From: Eriocheir sinensis
Taxonomy: Eukaryota; Arthropoda; Malacostraca; Decapoda; Varunidae
Reading direction: 5' to 3'
Assembly (NCBI RefSeq): GCF_024679095.1
Contig: NC_066549.1
Location: 9,783,654 to 9,847,653, forward strand
Length of the DNA stretch: 64,000 nucleotides
Positions 63,727 through 64,000 of this stretch are shown piece by piece (within the stretch, counting starts at the first letter, position 1; the number at the start of each line of letters is the position of its first letter). Made by a program: the position numbers and the translations under genes. The notes beneath the pieces were generated by a model. That model had not been told where the DNA came from and did no database searches. It saw nothing but the letters and a program-made list of their open reading frames with translations.

Positions 63727-64000
63727 CTTGTATTTGGTAGGTGTCAAGTGCACGGTAACGTGAGTAATATTTTTTAATAGAGGAGGGGGCAATACAGGTG
63801 AAGGAATTGGAGATATGGCTCTTTGCTGAAACGAAAAGGTTGTGCAATATATACTAGAAAAAAGTAAAATATAGAAATAAAACCGTGAGCACAGACAAAG
63901 TAATTAAGTACGGAATGGGTGCCTGGTTTAAATAGTGAAGCCTTTGTTATGCAGATGTAGGCTTGTCGCAGTTTAAGGGTAAAATACCTAAACCGAGTAC

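Overview
The window is animal nuclear DNA, most likely from a decapod crustacean or a close arthropod relative. The signs are GT-AG introns several kb long, very long (TA)n, (CT/GA)n and (CA)n microsatellites, tRNA-headed SINEs, at least four non-LTR retrotransposon families and many short inverted-repeat DNA transposons. There are no operons, CRISPR arrays, prokaryotic genes or organelle genes.

The one gene that can be read from start to stop is a p21-activated kinase (PAK, group I type, short Pak3-like form) on the + strand. Ten coding exons run from 17253 to 45649 and join in phase to give 459 codons. They encode a CRIB/autoinhibitory segment beside the N-terminus, a short linker, and a complete Ste20-type kinase domain with its lysine, HRD, DFG, activation-loop threonine and APE all present. 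The introns are full of transposons. Intron 3 (21191-28488) holds a SINE cut by a pogo-like element, a LINE cut by a piggyBac-like MITE, a Ty3/gypsy fossil, and a pair of inverted 250-bp repeats enclosing much of this.

Three other probable exons are visible, all on the - strand. One is a terminal exon with a CUB-like C-terminus (62017-62135). One is a terminal exon of an unidentified protein (50254-50465). One is a tiny start exon (56545-56568) with a strong donor, which could belong to the second gene.

Layout. 1-17 kb: repeats only (inverted LINE-J pair, CR1-like LINE-A and LINE-B, SINEs, MITEs, microsatellites). 17-46 kb: the PAK gene. 46-57 kb: MITEs, hAT elements, LINE-J, and the two - strand exon candidates. 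57-64 kb: LINE ends including a PHD-type ORF1, microsatellites, and the CUB-like exon. LINE-J, LINE-A and LINE-B are working names used here for three families: LINE-J has a YADD reverse transcriptase and a jockey-like layout, LINE-A is CR1-like with FADDTK, and LINE-B is CR1-like with F(A/V)DDAKL.

I found no new enzymatic system. What stands out is the repeat biology. Several insertions can be proven inside the window because an unoccupied relative of the target is also present. There is a LINE with the topology expected from twin priming, two abutting perfect palindromes, a tandem array carrying a hAT terminus, and a PAK with a divergent CRIB motif.
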